Below, one piece after another: positions 53,849 to 63,902 of a stretch of DNA of 64,000 nucleotides. The DNA is from Oscillibacter valericigenes Sjm18-20. Its GTDB lineage: Bacteria > Bacillota > Clostridia > Oscillospirales > Oscillospiraceae. The stretch's first letter is position 1. Each line of letters opens with the position of its first letter. The translations under genes and the position numbers were made by a program. The stretch is from positions 3,844,001 through 3,908,000 of the forward strand of contig AP012044.1 of assembly GCA_000283575.1 (NCBI GenBank). The letters run 5' to 3'. Below the pieces are notes generated by a model, which ran no database searches, had not been told where the DNA came from, and saw only the letters and a list, made by a program, of their open reading frames with translations.

Positions 53849-55736
53849 ATGCCTGATATGCACAAAAACCGAGACAAATCGATCTGGATTAATTGGATGC
53901 CGGATCAATGGTAAATTTCTGTACTGCGGCACGGACGAGGAGGCGAAGCGGCTGGCGGGCGGCAATGTTGTGGATCTCCGCGGAGCGACGGTGCTGCCCG
54001 GCATGATCGACACCCACCAACACCTGTTTGCCTATGCCAGGGACCGGCTGAAGCTGAATCTCAAGGGAGCCAAATCCTTTGAACAGCTCTTGGAGCTGAT
54101 TCGCTGGCGGGCCGGGGAGACGCCCGACGGGCAGTGGATCCTCGGCACCGGCTTCGACCATGAAAAATTCACCGACCGCAAGGCGTTGCCCACCAAGGAG
54201 GACCTGGATCGGGTCTGCCCCAACAATCCCCTGATCATCACCCGCTATTGTCTGCACGTGAACGTGGCCAACTTCCTCGCTTTGAAAGCCGGCAGAATCG
54301 GCCCCGGCTTTTGCCCCAAGGTGGCCGGTACGGTGGAGTTCCGGCCCGACGGCCAGCCCACCGGCACGCTGCGGGACGCAGCGGCGGCGGATGTCATCGC
54401 CCGGATCCCCGATCCCCTCGCCACGCAGGAAGGGCGCAAGGACGCGGTGGAGGCGGCCTGCCATGAGCTCAACAGCTTTGGCCTGACCGGCGTCCACGCC
54501 ATTCAGGGTCTGCACTGCAACCTCCCGGAATTCACCAGCGTCTATCAGGATTTATCCGACGAAGGACGCCTCACCGCCCGGGTTTTCCTCGGCTTTGACC
54601 GGCGGCCCGGCTGCTCCATCCGCACGGGTCTGGGGGACGGCATGGTCAAATACGGCTTTTACAAGCTCTATGTAGCTGGTAATATGGGTGGTCGCACAGC
54701 TCTGCTGACACAGCCCTATGAGGATGATCCCTCCACTTGCGGCATTCCCAACTACACGCAGGAGAAGTTGGACGCCCCGGTGAAACTGGCATACGACCTG
54801 CACATTCAGGTCGGCATTACAATCCCGGAGATGAAGAAGGAGGGCTATGAGCCCGCCTACGCCACCGCACTGGCCGCCGCATCTGGCACCATCGGCGTCA
54901 TCATCCCCCCCCCCAGCATCCCCTTTGTCATCTACGGAGTCGCGGCACAGTGCTCCATCTCCAACCTGTTCATTGCCGGTATTATCCCCGGTATTATGAT
55001 CGGCATCGTGCTGATGGGTGTCAATTACTTCACTGCGAGGAAAAACCACTACGGAACCAAGAAAAAGTTTTCCGGGAAGAACCTCTTTAATTCGTTCCGT
55101 ACCTCCATCTGGGCGCTGCTGGTGCCCGTCATTATTCTGGGCGGCATTTACGGCGGTATTTTTACGCCGACCGAGTCCGCCGTGGTGGCCATCGTCTACT
55201 CCCTGATCATCGGCGTCTTAGTGTACAGAGAGCTGAATCTGAAGACCATTTACCAGGCTCTGCGCGACACCGTTTTAATCAATGGGCAGACGACCTTCCT
55301 GGTCGGCATCTCCATGGCTTTCGCCCGCTTTCTGACCATGTCCCAGGTTCCCACCACCATCGCCGGAAGCATTCTGAATATCAGCAATCCCGTTCTGATC
55401 CTGTTGGTGATCAATGTGTTCCTGCTGGTCGTGGGCTGCTTCATCGACAACATCTCCTCCTGCGTCATCCTGACGCCCATCCTGACGCCCATCCTGCTGC
55501 CTATCGTAACGGGTATTGGAATGAGTCCCATCCAGTTCGGCATCGTGATGACCGTGAATCTGGCCATTGGTTTTATTACGCCGCCATACGGCTGCAACCT
55601 GTTTTTTGCCTCCGCCATCTCCGATGTGCCGGTCACGAGGATTGCCGCAAAGATTCTGCCCATGATTCTGATCATGATCGTAGTTCTATTGCTGCTGACG
55701 TTCGTGCCCGCGCTGAGTATCGGCATTCTGGGGTGA
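53849..55736 (+). pseudogene. Chimeric pseudogene: amidohydrolase N-terminal part fused to TRAP DctM C-terminal part
   Basis: AAAGGA precedes an ATG at 53849, but that frame stops after 22 codons (at 53915). The amidohydrolase frame is open from upstream of 53910 (GKFLYCGTDEEAKRLAGG) with only a GTG at 53970. Codons 1-283 from there are a YtcJ-type amidohydrolase (LPGMIDTHQHL, LGTGFDHEKF, GIPNYTQEKLDAPVKLAYDL, HIQVG). At about 54820 the sequence switches in frame to DctM (ITIPEMKKEGYEPAYATALA, PSIPFVIYG, GCFIDNISSCVIL, FITPPYGCNLFF). The amidohydrolase lacks its second half, including most metal ligands, and DctM lacks its first 120-130 residues. Both functions are probably lost. It is best read as a deletion across an amidohydrolase-TRAP operon. 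Confidence 0.8.
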
Positions 55737-55750
55737 CCCACCTTTCCCAT

Positions 55751-55793
55751 AAAAAAAGCCCCGGCGCGTTTGAAACACGCCGGGGCTTTTTTT
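55751..55793. terminator. Bidirectional terminator between the chimera and the hybrid kinase
   Basis: A GC-rich stem of about 16 bp (AAAAAGCCCCGGCG with matching right arm) flanked by seven As and seven Ts, so it can end transcripts from both sides. Confidence 0.88.
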
Positions 55794-55877
55794 ACCGGGC
55801 CGTGCGCATCGCAGGCCCGCCGCATCCGGGTGCCGGGCTGGCAGGCAATATCGATGCAAGATTTTCCGGCTTTTGTT

Positions 55878-58800
55878 TTACAGACTGCCTTCCTTCCGTG
55901 CGCTGATAAAGTCGTACAGCACGCGAAACAACGTCTCCGGCTCAATGGGCTTCGCCAAATGCGCGTTCATGCCCGCCGCTATGCTTTTTTCCACGTCGTC
56001 CTCAAAGGCGTTGGCGGTCATGGCAATGATGGGCGTCAGGGCGGCATCGACGCGGTTGAGATTACGGATGGCCGTCGTAGCGGAGAGGCCGTCCATCAAA
56101 GGCATACGGATGTCCATTAAAACGGCGTCGTAATAACCCGGTGCAGACTCCCTGAACAGCTCCAGCGCCTTGAGGCCGTTGACGGCTGTGTCCACCTGAA
56201 AGCCGACCCGCTGCAAAAGCCTAACAGCAATCTCTATGTTCAGGGGATGGTCCTCCGCCAGCAAAATACGGCGGCCCTTAAAATCGTAGGTTCTGTACAC
56301 CGGTTTGGATTGCGGCTCCGTCCTGCCGGAATAGGCCCGCTCAAAAGCGGACTCCAGTGTGGAGCGAAGCAGAGGCTTTCCGATCAGCAGGTCCACGCCG
56401 GCGGCGCGGGCATCGTCCTCGATATTTCCGTAATCATAGGCGGTCATAACCATGATGGCGACCTCCGGTCCCACTATGGTTCTAAGGCGCCGTGTGGTCT
56501 CGATGCCATCCATCTCCGGCATTTTCCAGTCCAGAAGGACGGAGGTGAAATGCCGGTGGTGCTCCAGTTGCTCCCGGGCCCGGGCAATGGCCCGGGTGCC
56601 ACTGTCCACCCACTCAGCGGTCATACCCATTTCCCGCAGGATCTGTACCGTATTCCGACAGACGTCGGCGTCGTCATCCACCACGAGACACTTCATCTCC
56701 GCATAGCGGATGGCCTCCCGGCGGCGGGTCTCCTCCGCGCCCATTTCCAATACCACGTCTACGGTGAACTCAGACCCCACACCCTGAATGGAGCGGACGG
56801 TAATACGTCCGTTCATCATATCCACAATGTTTTTTGAGATGGTAAGGCCCAACCCCGTACCACCATACATCGTGGTGGAGCCGCCGCTCTCCTGGGCAAA
56901 GGCGTCGAAAATTCTGGGCAGAAAGTTGGGGGCGATGCCGATGCCGGTGTCTGTGACAACAAAGCGCAGGGTTGCGGTGTTTTTCGTGCGGTGAATCCGG
57001 TCTGCCGAGAAGGTGACCTTTCCGCCGGCGGCGGTGAATTTCACGGCGTTGGACAAAATGTTGATGAGCACCTGCTGGAGCTTCATTTCATCCCCTGCGT
57101 AGCTGTCTCCCAGCCCCGCGTGCATGATGCATTTAAACTCCACGTTCTTTTGATTCGCCTGGGTACGGATGATATCGGTTGTAGTGCAGATCATCTGCTC
57201 CAGGGAAAACTGTTCACTCTTGAGCAGCAGCTTTCCGCTCTCAATGCGGCTCATATCCAGAATATCGTTGATTAAAGACAGCAGGAATCGGGACGAAATG
57301 TCGATCTTGCCCAGGCAATCCGACACCTCCTGCTTATTATCGACAGCCCCGGCAGCAATGGCGGTCATTCCGATAATGGCGTTCAAAGGCGTACGGATCT
57401 CATGGCTCATGCGGGAGAGAAAGTCGCTCTTGGCAACATTGGCCTGTTCCGCGGCCTGCAGAGCGGTCAGAAGCGCTTCCCGCTGGCGCTGTTCATGTTC
57501 GATGATATCGGTGATGTCCACGCGGCTCAGGCAGACATGACCGGTAATCTTGTCAATATACGACAGACTGTATTTTTTATAACGCAGCCGCCCGTTTATC
57601 CGATTGGGTACCGTGAAGGAATAGGATGGGTTTATCTCCAGCCGGGCGCGGATATTATCAAATTCCAACTGCTTAAAATAGTTTGGCCGAAATGCCTCAG
57701 GAATCGCATCAATTGAAAGTTTGAGGCATCCCCCATGAAATTTGCCCGTAGAGGGCATATTGACAAAATCCACTTCTCCGCGGGCGGCGATATGATAGCA
57801 GTCATTTTCGATGTCCACATCCATCAGGAAATCATAATCCATAATGGACGCCTGCTCCAGCAGGCGCCGGGAAAGCCATTCCTCCGTGATATCGAAGCTG
57901 TAAATAAACAGCGTCAAGTGATTGGTCTCCGGAGTAAGATAGGTGCGGCCCACCGTGCGGCACCAGATCATCCTGCCGGCCATCCATTTGCAGCGGTACT
58001 CCACGCTGTGGTCTGTCTCACCGATGGCATAGGTGTCAATCAGGCGCTGGCGGGAAAATTTCTCTAAAAAACGATTCGCATCCTCCCGCGAGGCAGCGTC
58101 TTTGGCTATGCGGTGCAGCGCCTCATCCACGGTGGTGGAAATGAAATAGGCCTCCACGGCGGAACCGCCCAGGCCGGAATAGGACTCAAAGGTATCCTCC
58201 GTCAAATTGGCCTGCGCTTTTGCAATCAGATTGGGAGCCGCCAGCTCCGTGGCATAGTCGGATTCCCGCTGGAATCGGGTCTTGATACGGCTGCGCTCTT
58301 CCACCTGCTCGGTAACATCGGTCAGCATGCAAAAAAGAATGGGATTATCGCCGTCGGTACCGCCGGTAAGGTGTCCGCGCAGGGCGATCCAGATCAACTC
58401 GTTGTCCCAGCGGTTCAGCCGGCATTCCATGTATACGGTGCTGGCCCCTCCTTCCAACTGTGCGCGGAAGGTGGGGAGAACCTTTTGGGCGTCCTCCGGC
58501 AGCAACAGAGCACAAAAACGGTTGCCCATCAGCGCAAATTTTTCAGGGGTATAGCCGGTGATGTCGTAAAGGACATCGCTGGTGTCCAGAACCTCCAGCC
58601 CCTCGGCGTACCGGCAGCGCATAACCGCGCCGGGAATCGTATTAAGCATCTGGCGGCGGTCCTCCTGCGCCATATGCAGGGCAGTGATATCCACGCAGGC
58701 GGAGATAATTGCCGGCTTTCCGTTTTCCGCCGTCACGCCCCGGCCAATGTCATGGACCCAAATATAGTCGCCGTTTTTCTTGCGCATCCGGTATTCCACT

Positions 58801-59471
58801 GCATATTCCCCGGTTTCGGCCATCTGAGATGCCACCTGCCGGTCCACCTCCGTCCGGTCGTCCGGATGCATGCAGTTTGAAACCAGGCCCGAGATATGGC
58901 TGATAAACTCCCCCTCACTGTCATAGCCCAAATAGTCCAGCATTCTCTGGTTGACATAATAGAATGGAAAGCCCGGTTCCTGATAACTGCCCATCATACC
59001 GCCCGCGGTAGCCTCGTTCAAAAGGTCATTGCGCTGGCGGTTCAGGCTCTCCACAATCAGTGTATGGGGGTAGTGCTCCTTACCGCGCTGATTTCCGGTA
59101 GCCTCGGAGATATGAATATTGCAGACGCGCCAAAGGCCTTTTTCCATCCGCATGGCAAAGGAAGCCCGCAGCCGCCAGCTGTAGTGCCTGTTTTGAAGAA
59201 GGAGTTCCATATTCACGGAGGCACAGCCGGCGATCAGCATCTGCCCGTGTGGATGCAGAAAAATGACCCGGAACGGTTCCGGCTCCTCCTGGCAGTCCTC
59301 CCGCAGATAATCCCGCATGGCGGCAAAGCCGACGACCATCTCTCCGCCGCCCGCACCAACGAACTGAAAATCGTCAGACAGATACCGCGCCGCAGTCTCC
59401 GGAGCCCGACGGCAAAACCAGGTCCGTAAAAATTCCTGTACCTGTCCGATCGCCTCCGTACTCTCTTTCAT
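55878..59471 (-). CDS. Hybrid sensor histidine kinase with NTF2/SnoaL-like, PAS and two receiver domains
   Basis: 1197 aa. Order: an N-terminal SnoaL/NTF2-like domain (about 5-125, starting VQEFLRTWFCRRAPETAARYL), a PAS domain (about 150-270, with YVNQRMLDYLGYD and HPDDR), further PAS-like sensors (about 275-640), HisKA with the phospho-acceptor H690 (MSHEIRTPLNAIIGM), HATPase (NILSNAVKF, DTGIGI, GTGLGLTIS), then two receivers with D981 (LLDWKMPEMDG) and D1120 (LMDIRMPLMDG). No membrane segment is seen, so it is a cytoplasmic sensor. No Hpt domain or DNA-binding partner is adjacent. ATG at 59471 follows a GGAGAGGGGG site; the 36 codons upstream are not supported. Confidence 0.92.
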   Translation of the reverse strand: MKESTEAIGQVQEFLRTWFCRRAPETAARYLSDDFQFVGAGGGEMVVGFAAMRDYLREDCQEEPEPFRVIFLHPHGQMLIAGCASVNMELLLQNRHYSWRLRASFAMRMEKGLWRVCNIHISEATGNQRGKEHYPHTLIVESLNRQRNDLLNEATAGGMMGSYQEPGFPFYYVNQRMLDYLGYDSEGEFISHISGLVSNCMHPDDRTEVDRQVASQMAETGEYAVEYRMRKKNGDYIWVHDIGRGVTAENGKPAIISACVDITALHMAQEDRRQMLNTIPGAVMRCRYAEGLEVLDTSDVLYDITGYTPEKFALMGNRFCALLLPEDAQKVLPTFRAQLEGGASTVYMECRLNRWDNELIWIALRGHLTGGTDGDNPILFCMLTDVTEQVEERSRIKTRFQRESDYATELAAPNLIAKAQANLTEDTFESYSGLGGSAVEAYFISTTVDEALHRIAKDAASREDANRFLEKFSRQRLIDTYAIGETDHSVEYRCKWMAGRMIWCRTVGRTYLTPETNHLTLFIYSFDITEEWLSRRLLEQASIMDYDFLMDVDIENDCYHIAARGEVDFVNMPSTGKFHGGCLKLSIDAIPEAFRPNYFKQLEFDNIRARLEINPSYSFTVPNRINGRLRYKKYSLSYIDKITGHVCLSRVDITDIIEHEQRQREALLTALQAAEQANVAKSDFLSRMSHEIRTPLNAIIGMTAIAAGAVDNKQEVSDCLGKIDISSRFLLSLINDILDMSRIESGKLLLKSEQFSLEQMICTTTDIIRTQANQKNVEFKCIMHAGLGDSYAGDEMKLQQVLINILSNAVKFTAAGGKVTFSADRIHRTKNTATLRFVVTDTGIGIAPNFLPRIFDAFAQESGGSTTMYGGTGLGLTISKNIVDMMNGRITVRSIQGVGSEFTVDVVLEMGAEETRRREAIRYAEMKCLVVDDDADVCRNTVQILREMGMTAEWVDSGTRAIARAREQLEHHRHFTSVLLDWKMPEMDGIETTRRLRTIVGPEVAIMVMTAYDYGNIEDDARAAGVDLLIGKPLLRSTLESAFERAYSGRTEPQSKPVYRTYDFKGRRILLAEDHPLNIEIAVRLLQRVGFQVDTAVNGLKALELFRESAPGYYDAVLMDIRMPLMDGLSATTAIRNLNRVDAALTPIIAMTANAFEDDVEKSIAAGMNAHLAKPIEPETLFRVLYDFISARKEGSL

Positions 59472-59731
59472 TGGCGATATCCCCCTCTCCTGAGAAGCTG
59501 TTTTTCGCTCCCCGACCTTTCTGTGCGGAGCCTCCGTAAGAAGTATACCGTAAAATGCCGTCACAGGGCATCCCCGCATAGTTTTCGGCGCGCAATTACG
59601 TAGTCAGATTTTTCGTCAAATGGTTTAGAACTGCGTAAATGGGCCGATGCCCATCCGAAAATTTCCGTACTATATGGGATGGCGGAAAATCTATAAGCCA
59701 AGGGCGGTCGCCGCAAATCGTGCGGCCTGTA

Positions 59732-61930
59732 TCAGGCAAAGCAGACGCCCTTTTGATTGCGCTTGGCACGGTAGAGTGCCCGGTCTGCGCGGGCAAACGC
59801 AGCTTCAAAGGATTCTCCGGCCTGCAAGATCGCCAGCCCCGCAGAACAAGACGCGGCGCATCCATCCGATATGGTGGGCCTGCTGTTCCGAAACGCCCGG
59901 CAGATCTCCTCTCCCTTTTTCATGGCGGACTCTAAAGAGCGCATTTGAGGCATTACGGCCACGAACTCGTCTCCGCCGATTCGGGAGATAATATCTCCGC
60001 CGCGGGTGTGGGCACGGAGGATACCGCTGAACCGCCGGAGCATCTCATCGCCGCCGGTGTGACCCTTGGAGTCGTTGCAGGATTTCAGGTTATCCATATC
60101 GAAAATAAAGATCGCAATATTTGCCCGGGCCAAATCCAGCCGCGCCAGCGCGTTGTCCAGCCCTCTTCGATTCAGAAGGCCCGATAGATAATCCTCGTAT
60201 GCGGCGGCTTCCAAAAGGCGGGTCTTTTCCAGAATATCGTCGTCCTTAAGCGCGTTTTCCTCCTCAACATCATCCACGTTCTGAAGGAACCGTTCAAATT
60301 CCCGACGGGGAAGCGGGGGAGAAAAGTAGTGGCCCTGCGCTAAATTGCAGCCCACGTTCCTCAGTCTCTCCACCTGCGCCGCAGATTCCACGCCTTCAGC
60401 AATAACCTGAAGGTCCAACCACCTGGAAAGGCTCACCACGAAGCTGAGGATGCTGCGGCGGTTTCCCTGCTCCTGTTCCTCCTTTAAAAATTGCATATCC
60501 AGCTTCAAAATGTCGATGGGCAGTTCGTTGAGCATATTCAAAGAGGAGTATCCGCTTCCAAAGTCATCCAACTCAATGGGAAAGCCGGCGCCGTGGAGCT
60601 TTGTCAACACATTGCACAGCTGCCGATGGTCTTCCGTATAGGCAGTCTCCGCGATCTCAAGATGAAGAAGAGACGGTTTGATCTGATGACGCCGCCCGAT
60701 ATCTAAGAGGGTGACCTCCAGATCGGCAATGTAGATGTCGGCTCTGGAGATGTTAACGGAGACGGGAACCAGCGGCATCCCCCGCAGATCCCAGTCATGC
60801 ATGGTGGCGGCTACCTCTTCCCAAATATACCGGTCCAGCCGGGTGATAAAGCCGTTGCGCTCGAAAAGCGGCATAAATTTCTCGGGGGAGAGGAACCCCA
60901 GTGTTGGGTGGTTCCAGCGTACCATCGCCTCCGCGCCGCAGATGCGGTTGCTGCGCAGGCTGAATTTCGGCTGATAAAAAATCTCGAACTGGCGGGTGTC
61001 CAGCGCCGATTCCATGCTGTTCTCCAGCGCCTCTTCCTTCAGCCGCAGCTGACGTAGTTCATCGTTGCAAACAGCCACTATCTGTCCGCGCTTTCCCTTG
61101 ATGGAATTGCAGGCCAGCAGTGCCCAGTCGCACATTTGCTCTACCGGCAGGTGGATATCTGTGATGGCGTAAACGCCCCACTTCATAGAAAAGCTCTTTA
61201 CGCCGGACTCTTTGCAGATACGCTCCGTGGCACGGCTCAGCGCAGATTCCAGATTGAAAGATCCCCGTTCAATCATACACACGAAAATATCCGCCCGCAG
61301 CCGGCCGCAGAGAGGTTCGCCCGGCAGACCGCTTTGCAGCTCCCTGGCAATCAGGCGAAGTACCTGATCCCCCATGGCCAGGCCTAGTGCCTCGTTGATA
61401 AACTTGAATTTCTCCACATTGGAGCAAAGCAGGTCATACTGCGTTTCCGGATTCTGTTGAAGCATTTGGCGCATCCGCTGATAGAAAAACGCCTGGCTAT
61501 AAAGGCCGGTAAGCCGGTCGTATTCCATCTGGTTTATAAGCGCCGTCGTTTCCCGCTGAGAAATCATACTTGCGGCCCGGTGCAGAATCATACCGGGCTT
61601 ATAGGGCTTCGTAATAAAATCCGCAGCTCCGTGGGACAGGGCTTTAACCGCTTCTTCCTCCCCGTCGCTCTGGGTCGCGACGATAACGGGGATTGCAGCG
61701 AGTATCTGATCGGCCTTTACCCTTTTCAGAAACGTATATCCATCCATAACAGGCATCCAGATGTCGAGAAAGATCAAAGAGATACTCAGAGCCTCCTGAC
61801 TCAGAATTTCAAGAGCCTCCTGGCCGTTGGCAGCTTCCAGTGTCCCGTACTCCTGTGAGAGAATCTTACAGAGCGTCAGGCGATTGGCAATGTTGTCCTC
61901 CACCACCAAAATCTTGCGCCTTGTGTTCAT
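59732..61930 (-). CDS. Response regulator with GGDEF-EAL-GGDEF architecture (c-di-GMP turnover)
   Basis: 732 aa. Receiver domain with D56 (FLDIWMPVMDG) and K of TKPYKPG; a degenerate GGDEF domain at about 140-290 in which the signature reads RADIF; an EAL domain from about 310 (EAMVRW, E334; LHLEIAETAYT; LDDFGSGYSSL; KLDMQFL; VIAEGVES); and a C-terminal intact GGDEF at 652-656 (RIGGDEFVAV). The EAL block has methionine in place of leucine, but its metal ligands look present, so both synthesis and breakdown of c-di-GMP are possible. The kinase gene 260 bp downstream on the same strand is a natural partner. The ATG at 61930 is chosen over an upstream frame with no ribosome site. Confidence 0.93.
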   Translation of the reverse strand: MNTRRKILVVEDNIANRLTLCKILSQEYGTLEAANGQEALEILSQEALSISLIFLDIWMPVMDGYTFLKRVKADQILAAIPVIVATQSDGEEEAVKALSHGAADFITKPYKPGMILHRAASMISQRETTALINQMEYDRLTGLYSQAFFYQRMRQMLQQNPETQYDLLCSNVEKFKFINEALGLAMGDQVLRLIARELQSGLPGEPLCGRLRADIFVCMIERGSFNLESALSRATERICKESGVKSFSMKWGVYAITDIHLPVEQMCDWALLACNSIKGKRGQIVAVCNDELRQLRLKEEALENSMESALDTRQFEIFYQPKFSLRSNRICGAEAMVRWNHPTLGFLSPEKFMPLFERNGFITRLDRYIWEEVAATMHDWDLRGMPLVPVSVNISRADIYIADLEVTLLDIGRRHQIKPSLLHLEIAETAYTEDHRQLCNVLTKLHGAGFPIELDDFGSGYSSLNMLNELPIDILKLDMQFLKEEQEQGNRRSILSFVVSLSRWLDLQVIAEGVESAAQVERLRNVGCNLAQGHYFSPPLPRREFERFLQNVDDVEEENALKDDDILEKTRLLEAAAYEDYLSGLLNRRGLDNALARLDLARANIAIFIFDMDNLKSCNDSKGHTGGDEMLRRFSGILRAHTRGGDIISRIGGDEFVAVMPQMRSLESAMKKGEEICRAFRNSRPTISDGCAASCSAGLAILQAGESFEAAFARADRALYRAKRNQKGVCFA

Positions 61931-62272
61931 CCGGCTTTTCTCCCCCCGTCTATTCGCACATATATGTGCTGAAAATTGTCGGTTATGATATGCGCGGACA
62001 CTGAAATTCTGACCGTGCCACAAATTACGGCACACCGCTATTCTATCGAATTATAATATTCATTATATAGTTATCCCGTTTAAATTACAACGCTTTCCCG
62101 TATTTTCTCCCGTGCTCTTTCCATAGTTGGAAAGGCTCTGCACATGAAAAGCCGTCGCATTTTTCTATCTTTTTCGGACACATGGCCGGCCCGCAGTGTT
62201 TTTCTCAAAGCTTCACAAGAGAGACGCATTTAACAGCCTGATAAAAAATTGTAATATTTTTTCTAAAACCAG
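61931..62272. other. Intergenic region between the c-di-GMP gene and tRNA-Val
   Basis: No gene found. It must hold the promoter of the c-di-GMP gene, but no clear hexamer pair was seen. Confidence 0.4.
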
Positions 62273-62301
62273 TTGACAAAAACGGCTTCTTCGTGTATTC
62301 T
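62273..62301 (+). promoter_or_regulatory. Promoter of tRNA-Val
   Basis: Perfect TTGACA (62273-62278), 17-bp spacer, TATTCT (62296-62301), 15 bp before the mature 5' end. Confidence 0.8.
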
Positions 62302-62316
62302 ATATCCGTTCGCTTC

Positions 62317-62393
62317 GGACGATTAGCTCAGCTGGCTAGAGCACCTGCTTGACGTGCAGGGGGTCACAGGTTCGAGTCCTGTATCGTCCACCA
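62317..62393 (+). tRNA. tRNA-Val (anticodon GAC)
   Basis: 77 nt. The acceptor stem GGACGAT pairs with ATCGTCC, followed by discriminator A and an encoded CCA. The anticodon stem CCTGC/GCAGG holds the loop TTGACGT with GAC. The T loop GTTCGAGTC is standard. A terminator follows at once. Confidence 0.97.
62370..62393. other. Probable attachment site in the tRNA-Val 3' end
   Basis: The integrase gene lies 83 bp beyond the tRNA and points towards it, the standard layout when an element uses the T-arm/acceptor end as attB. The second copy of this segment should lie beyond the right edge of the window, so this is inference. Confidence 0.5.
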
Positions 62394-62394
62394 A

Positions 62395-62430
62395 AAAATC
62401 CTTAGAGCCACAATGGTTCTAAGGATTTTT
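62395..62430. terminator. Terminator between tRNA-Val and integrase
   Basis: A 14-bp stem with one wobble (62397-62410 with 62414-62427), flanked by A-run and T-run, so it can work both ways. Confidence 0.85.
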
Positions 62431-62475
62431 ATTTTTTTCAAATATTTAATTTGTTGACATTATGTTGACAACCGC

Positions 62476-63582
62476 TTATTTTAGCTTTTTCATTTTCTTC
62501 TTCAGCATATCGACATCATCTTGAATATAGAAGTCCATTGTAGTTTCATATTTTGCATGGCCCATAAGCTCTTGCAAGGCTTCCTGGGAAATACTAGGCT
62601 TAGCACCACGGGTAGCAAAGGTATATCTACAAGTATGGGGCTTCATCGGTCGATCTTCGGATCTGATTCCTAGGCGTTCTAGTGTTGGATAATACTCTCG
62701 GCTTCTGAAATTGTGATCATCCTTATTGCCTGCGTACCCACTCAGAAATAAATCTTCTTTTGCTTCTTTCATGAATTCCTGCACATAAGCAAGTATCTCC
62801 GGATGAATCGGGACGATGCGGTTTTTACCAGCCTCGGTTTTTTCTCCTCCAGTAAAAATTCCTTTTTCAAGATTGACTCCAGCTTTGGGGAGTTGCAACA
62901 ACTCATTAATCCGAAAGCCAGTATAAATAAGCATCAGAATAATCTTTGATGTATCGTTTGTTTTGGCATCAACCTTAAGCATTTTAATTTCTTTTTCCGT
63001 AAAGACAAGGCGATCCGGACGTTTACTTTTTGGAAGTCGTAGAAATAGCGCGTAGTTTTTATCAAGAATATCTTCACGCATTGCTACTTTACACAGTTGA
63101 CTATATAGGCCTCTTATTTTTTCACACTGAGATCTGGAACGCCCTTTACTAACCTGCTCATCTACGAGCTTTTGAACATCCTCAGTGCGAATATCCCGCA
63201 TTTTATTTTCTTTGAGCGGTTCAAACAATGACCACGCTAGATCATACGATTCCTTTCCTTTTTCAGACAACGCCGGATAGTGTTCCTGTTTCCAGAGTTC
63301 CCGCACCTCTTCTAACGTAAAGTTATAGGCTTCTGAAACAGGTTTCTTCTGTATCTTTTCCAAGGTTTCGATGGCCGAAGCCTTTGTGGGGTAGGAACCA
63401 AGAAAAATTCCATTCTTTTTGATGCCCCAAGGCTTCACGCGGTTTCCTCCAAGTTTATAGATGCAGCCGGTACCGTTTGGGCGCTTTTTCGCCTTACGGT
63501 TCTGAGTGCCAAGCCGCTTTCCACAATAGCAGCAAACGATGGCGTCATCTGGAATTAACTTATGACATTTTAGACACTCCAT
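62476..63582 (-). CDS. int: Tyrosine site-specific integrase with N-terminal zinc ribbon
   Basis: 368 aa. The N-terminus has two CxxC pairs (MECLKCHK and CCYCGKR, residues 3-24), a zinc ribbon in place of the plain arm domain, then a SAM-like core-binding domain and the catalytic domain with R224 (TGFRINELL), H316 and R319 (HTCRYTFAT), H342 (LMGHAKY) and Y352. The tyrosine and the rest of the set are intact, so it should be active. AGGAGG precedes the ATG at 63582; the longer upstream frame is not supported. Confidence 0.93.
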   Translation of the reverse strand: MECLKCHKLIPDDAIVCCYCGKRLGTQNRKAKKRPNGTGCIYKLGGNRVKPWGIKKNGIFLGSYPTKASAIETLEKIQKKPVSEAYNFTLEEVRELWKQEHYPALSEKGKESYDLAWSLFEPLKENKMRDIRTEDVQKLVDEQVSKGRSRSQCEKIRGLYSQLCKVAMREDILDKNYALFLRLPKSKRPDRLVFTEKEIKMLKVDAKTNDTSKIILMLIYTGFRINELLQLPKAGVNLEKGIFTGGEKTEAGKNRIVPIHPEILAYVQEFMKEAKEDLFLSGYAGNKDDHNFRSREYYPTLERLGIRSEDRPMKPHTCRYTFATRGAKPSISQEALQELMGHAKYETTMDFYIQDDVDMLKKKMKKLK

Positions 63583-63655
63583 ACAATGCCTCCTAAAAAT
63601 GCGATGACTTAAAAGCTCATAAGGAAGTAAAATATTTTCTTGAATGCGTTGTGGC

Positions 63656-63874
63656 TTAAGCCACAACGCATTCCTTCTGTTCCGGGATTTCAACAACAAA
63701 GTTATACTGAATCGTAATCTTCTGTATCCGCTTTCCATCAATCTTTTCCGGCGCGTAGACCAGAATCCGGTCAATGAACTCATTCAGAATCGTGGCGCTC
63801 AACCCCGGAAGCTCTGTGTAATTGCCACTTAAAAAGCCCTCTACAGTGACCACCCGATGTTCCTGCTGATCCAA
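63656..63874 (-). pseudogene. Serine recombinase C-terminal remnant
   Basis: A 72-codon frame ending in a stop near the integrase reads LSATILNEFIDRILVYAPEK, then RIQKITIQYNFVVEIPE, typical of the C-terminal (DUF4368-like) tail of large serine recombinases of transposons. The catalytic and DNA-binding parts are absent. It marks a second, older mobile element at this site. Confidence 0.65.
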
Positions 63875-63902
63875 TTATTTTATACATCGTATAATGTACA
63901 GA

